NCBI GenBank assembly: GCA_946699065.1
Contig: CAMPDV010000140.1
Coordinates: forward strand, 248,001 to 312,000
DNA: 64,000 bases
Origin: Loxodes magnus
Taxonomy: Eukaryota > Ciliophora > Karyorelictea > Loxodida > Loxodidae
Direction of reading: 5' to 3'
The notes below the pieces were generated by a model. The model saw only the letters and a program-made list of their open reading frames with translations, did not search any database and had not been told where the DNA came from. The position numbers and the translations under genes were made by a program. Below are positions 62,228 through 64,000 of this stretch, piece by piece (position 1 is the first letter of the stretch; the number at the start of each line of letters is the position of its first letter).

Positions 62228-64000
62228 TCATTTATTTTAACTTTATTAGCTATTCTCTTAACTTATTATGTACTTTTCTATTTCTCGTAAGATTACTGAA
62301 GATTGAGTAGGCTTTAATAATACGTTATTCATTCCTGCTTAGAAACATCTTTCAACGTCTTTTTCATATGCATAAGCTGTATGTCCGATTATTACACCTT
62401 AATAGCTTAACATTCTTAAGATTTTTGTAGCTTTCCAACCATCTAGAATTGGCATTTCACAATCCATTATTATTACTTTGAACTCTCTGCAGCAATTATT
62501 TTTTCTTCTTTAATTAACTAAATTTAAAGCCTCTTACCCATTAACGGCTGCCATATACGAGTAACCTTTACTTTCTAATATTTCTTATAGGATCATTCTT
62601 ATGATTTCTGAATCGTCTACTATTAATACTTATTAGCACGCGCATTAATCCTGCTTATGATTTCTTGGATTTTCATTCTTTAAAAATTAGTCAAAAATTG
62701 AATCTTTTTGATGTGTTTTACTTATAACTGTTTTAGAAGCTTTAATTAACCTTTAATGTGTTTTACAAAGTTTTTAAATTTTTCTGTTTCTTTTCTACTA
62801 TTAAATTATTTGCTCTTGCTCTACATTTTAAATGTTTTTTGATTTTATATAAAATGAAAATTTGCTATACTTATTTAACTCCGATTTTATTTTTATATTT
62901 TAGTCTCCTAGTAAATAAGCTATTTTCTAAGCTATGTATAATCCCATTCCACTTCCTTAAGGCTTATCTAAATCGAATTCTTATCTATCAAATAAGTGTT
63001 CAAATAAGCATTTCTTTTTTTCCTCGCTAATTCCTATTCCACTATCTTTTACTCAGATTTTATAATTTAAGAACTCTTCATTTTCTTCGTATTTAATTTT
63101 AGACTTTTAAATTCCAAGACATATAGACCCTTAGTTAGTATATTTCAAAGCATTTTATAGGAGTATTTATAAAATGAAAATTATTTTTTGCTTATCGGTG
63201 GAAATTTCTTCAGAAACCTCGGACTTTATGAATTATTTTAATTTGACATCTTTACTTTGAATATGAAATTATATAATTTTAAATGCTTCTTCGAATAAGC
63301 TTTTTACATTAATAATATCATATACTATCTTAGGATTCTCAGCTTGTAAAAATTAAGTCATGGACAATGTCGTATTTATCAAATTTTAGGTCTCTTATTC
63401 TATGATTTATGCTTTTTAGCTACACCATTAAGCTAATCTTTAGTTTCGGTCGAATTTATTAAAGTTTTCTATAAAAGTTTAGCAATTTAATAGAATATTT
63501 TAAGAATTACTTGCATAAACTAGAGATTAGTTTTCATTAACAAAGGAATTTTAACTTTCTTTTTCAGAATTTGTTTCTTCATTTTATTTGAATAATCTGG
63601 AATTCTACTGAGATAATTTGTTATCAGCAGTTTTATTTACGTACACTGCCATACAATTTTAGATTTATTGCGCAATGCTCATGATTAGAGTAGCAGGATG
63701 TCTCACTTAATGATTAAGCTCTCTTAAAAATAAAGTTTTGTATCTATTAGACAGAATTTGCCTTTCTGAATTTCATGATTCAGTTAAATTACTAATATTT
63801 AGCATTAATACTTCTTCATTATCTCAGGTGGTATTTAATGCCTGGATTTAGAAATACATCACTTTTTATGGATCTTCTTTATTCCAAAATTATTCTACCT
63901 TAATAATATTTTCTGACTATTCTTGGCTTCTAGAGGTGAAATATTAATCTAAAGAATTCTTAAATTTAACTTAGCTATTTTAGGTAAATTCTGCTTTTTA
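62228..64000 (-). CDS. HK2: hybrid histidine kinase, C-terminal ~590 aa, cut by window end
   Basis: Paralogue of HK1 with the same order: H-box (LRELNHQVRHPATL), ATPase domain with G1 DSGIGIS and G2 GSGMGL, and receiver with DDS, DCEMPILDGW, HTAYAY and LLKPT. All catalytic residues of HK1 are conserved, so it looks functional. The frame enters at the window edge in the PAS-to-H-box linker and ends at TGA 62,228, five codons later than the equivalent of the HK1 stop because two TAA codons and further sense codons precede it. TGA is used for Trp where HK1 also has TGA (NTTWDN), while at 63,425-63,427 HK2 has TGG and HK1 has TGA. The membrane part lies outside the window. Confidence 0.88.

Noticed and set aside
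1-64000. tRNA, rRNA, CRISPR array, reverse transcriptase or transposase genes
   Set aside because: I looked for cloverleaf-like GC islands, rRNA signatures, spaced direct repeats and polymerase or DDE motifs and found none I could support by eye.

Overview
This is ciliate nuclear DNA, roughly 80 % A+T, that uses a reassigned genetic code. Coding parts make sense only if TAA and TAG are read as glutamine and in-frame TGA as tryptophan. The TGA = Trp reading rests on homology: TGA sits where eEF1A has invariant tryptophans, and TGA and TGG swap at the same column between paralogues (histidine kinases, glycosyltransferases, zinc-knuckle ORFs). TGA also appears to be the usual stop. All three stop codons as sense codons points to a karyorelictean (Loxodes-like, NCBI code 27) or a Condylostoma-like heterotrich (code 28) rather than Tetrahymena or Paramecium. 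Because an ORF under this code can run on indefinitely, ORF length is no evidence here. Calls rest on homology, paralogue alignment, codon-position bias or repeat structure, and coordinates are from hand translation.

Layout. 1-6.9 kb: sparse, with possible small coding pieces and a SINE-like repeat (A1). 6.9-9.3 kb: an intact membrane hybrid histidine kinase (HK1). 9.3-18 kb: AT-rich DNA, repeat A2, a GC-rich structured island and SINE-like element B. 18-19.6 kb: a zinc-knuckle-like N-terminus and the decayed end of an ABCC transporter. 21.2-22.8 kb: a seven-blade WD40 protein with a 35-nt intron. 24.6-25.2 kb: an unknown basic protein, followed by a second structured island. 27.7-30.1, 34.4-36.4 and 38.7-40.7 kb: three paralogues of a Golgi-type LamG plus GNT-I-like glycosyltransferase, the last two forming a mosaic inverted pair. 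31.2-32.1, 44.1-45.1, 51.9-52.8 and 55.3-56.2 kb: four copies of a compact ~0.95-kb element carrying one zinc-knuckle ORF, three with clean 14-18-bp target-site duplications. 45.6-49.4 kb: a small protein, a coiled-coil membrane protein with a 38-nt intron, and an eEF1A pseudogene. 54.5-56.8 kb: a dead third kinase (HK3) split by a zinc-knuckle element. 62.2-64 kb: a second kinase (HK2) running off the edge.

How it fits together. HK1 and HK2 lie in a large inverted duplication that includes about 3-5 kb of flanking noncoding DNA. Most other genes are in paralogous or inverted sets, several are broken, and short retroposon-like elements are inserted throughout. At least three SINE-like families share one 3' tail, suggesting a common retrotransposition machinery encoded elsewhere. 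No reverse transcriptase, transposase, rRNA, tRNA or CRISPR array was recognised.
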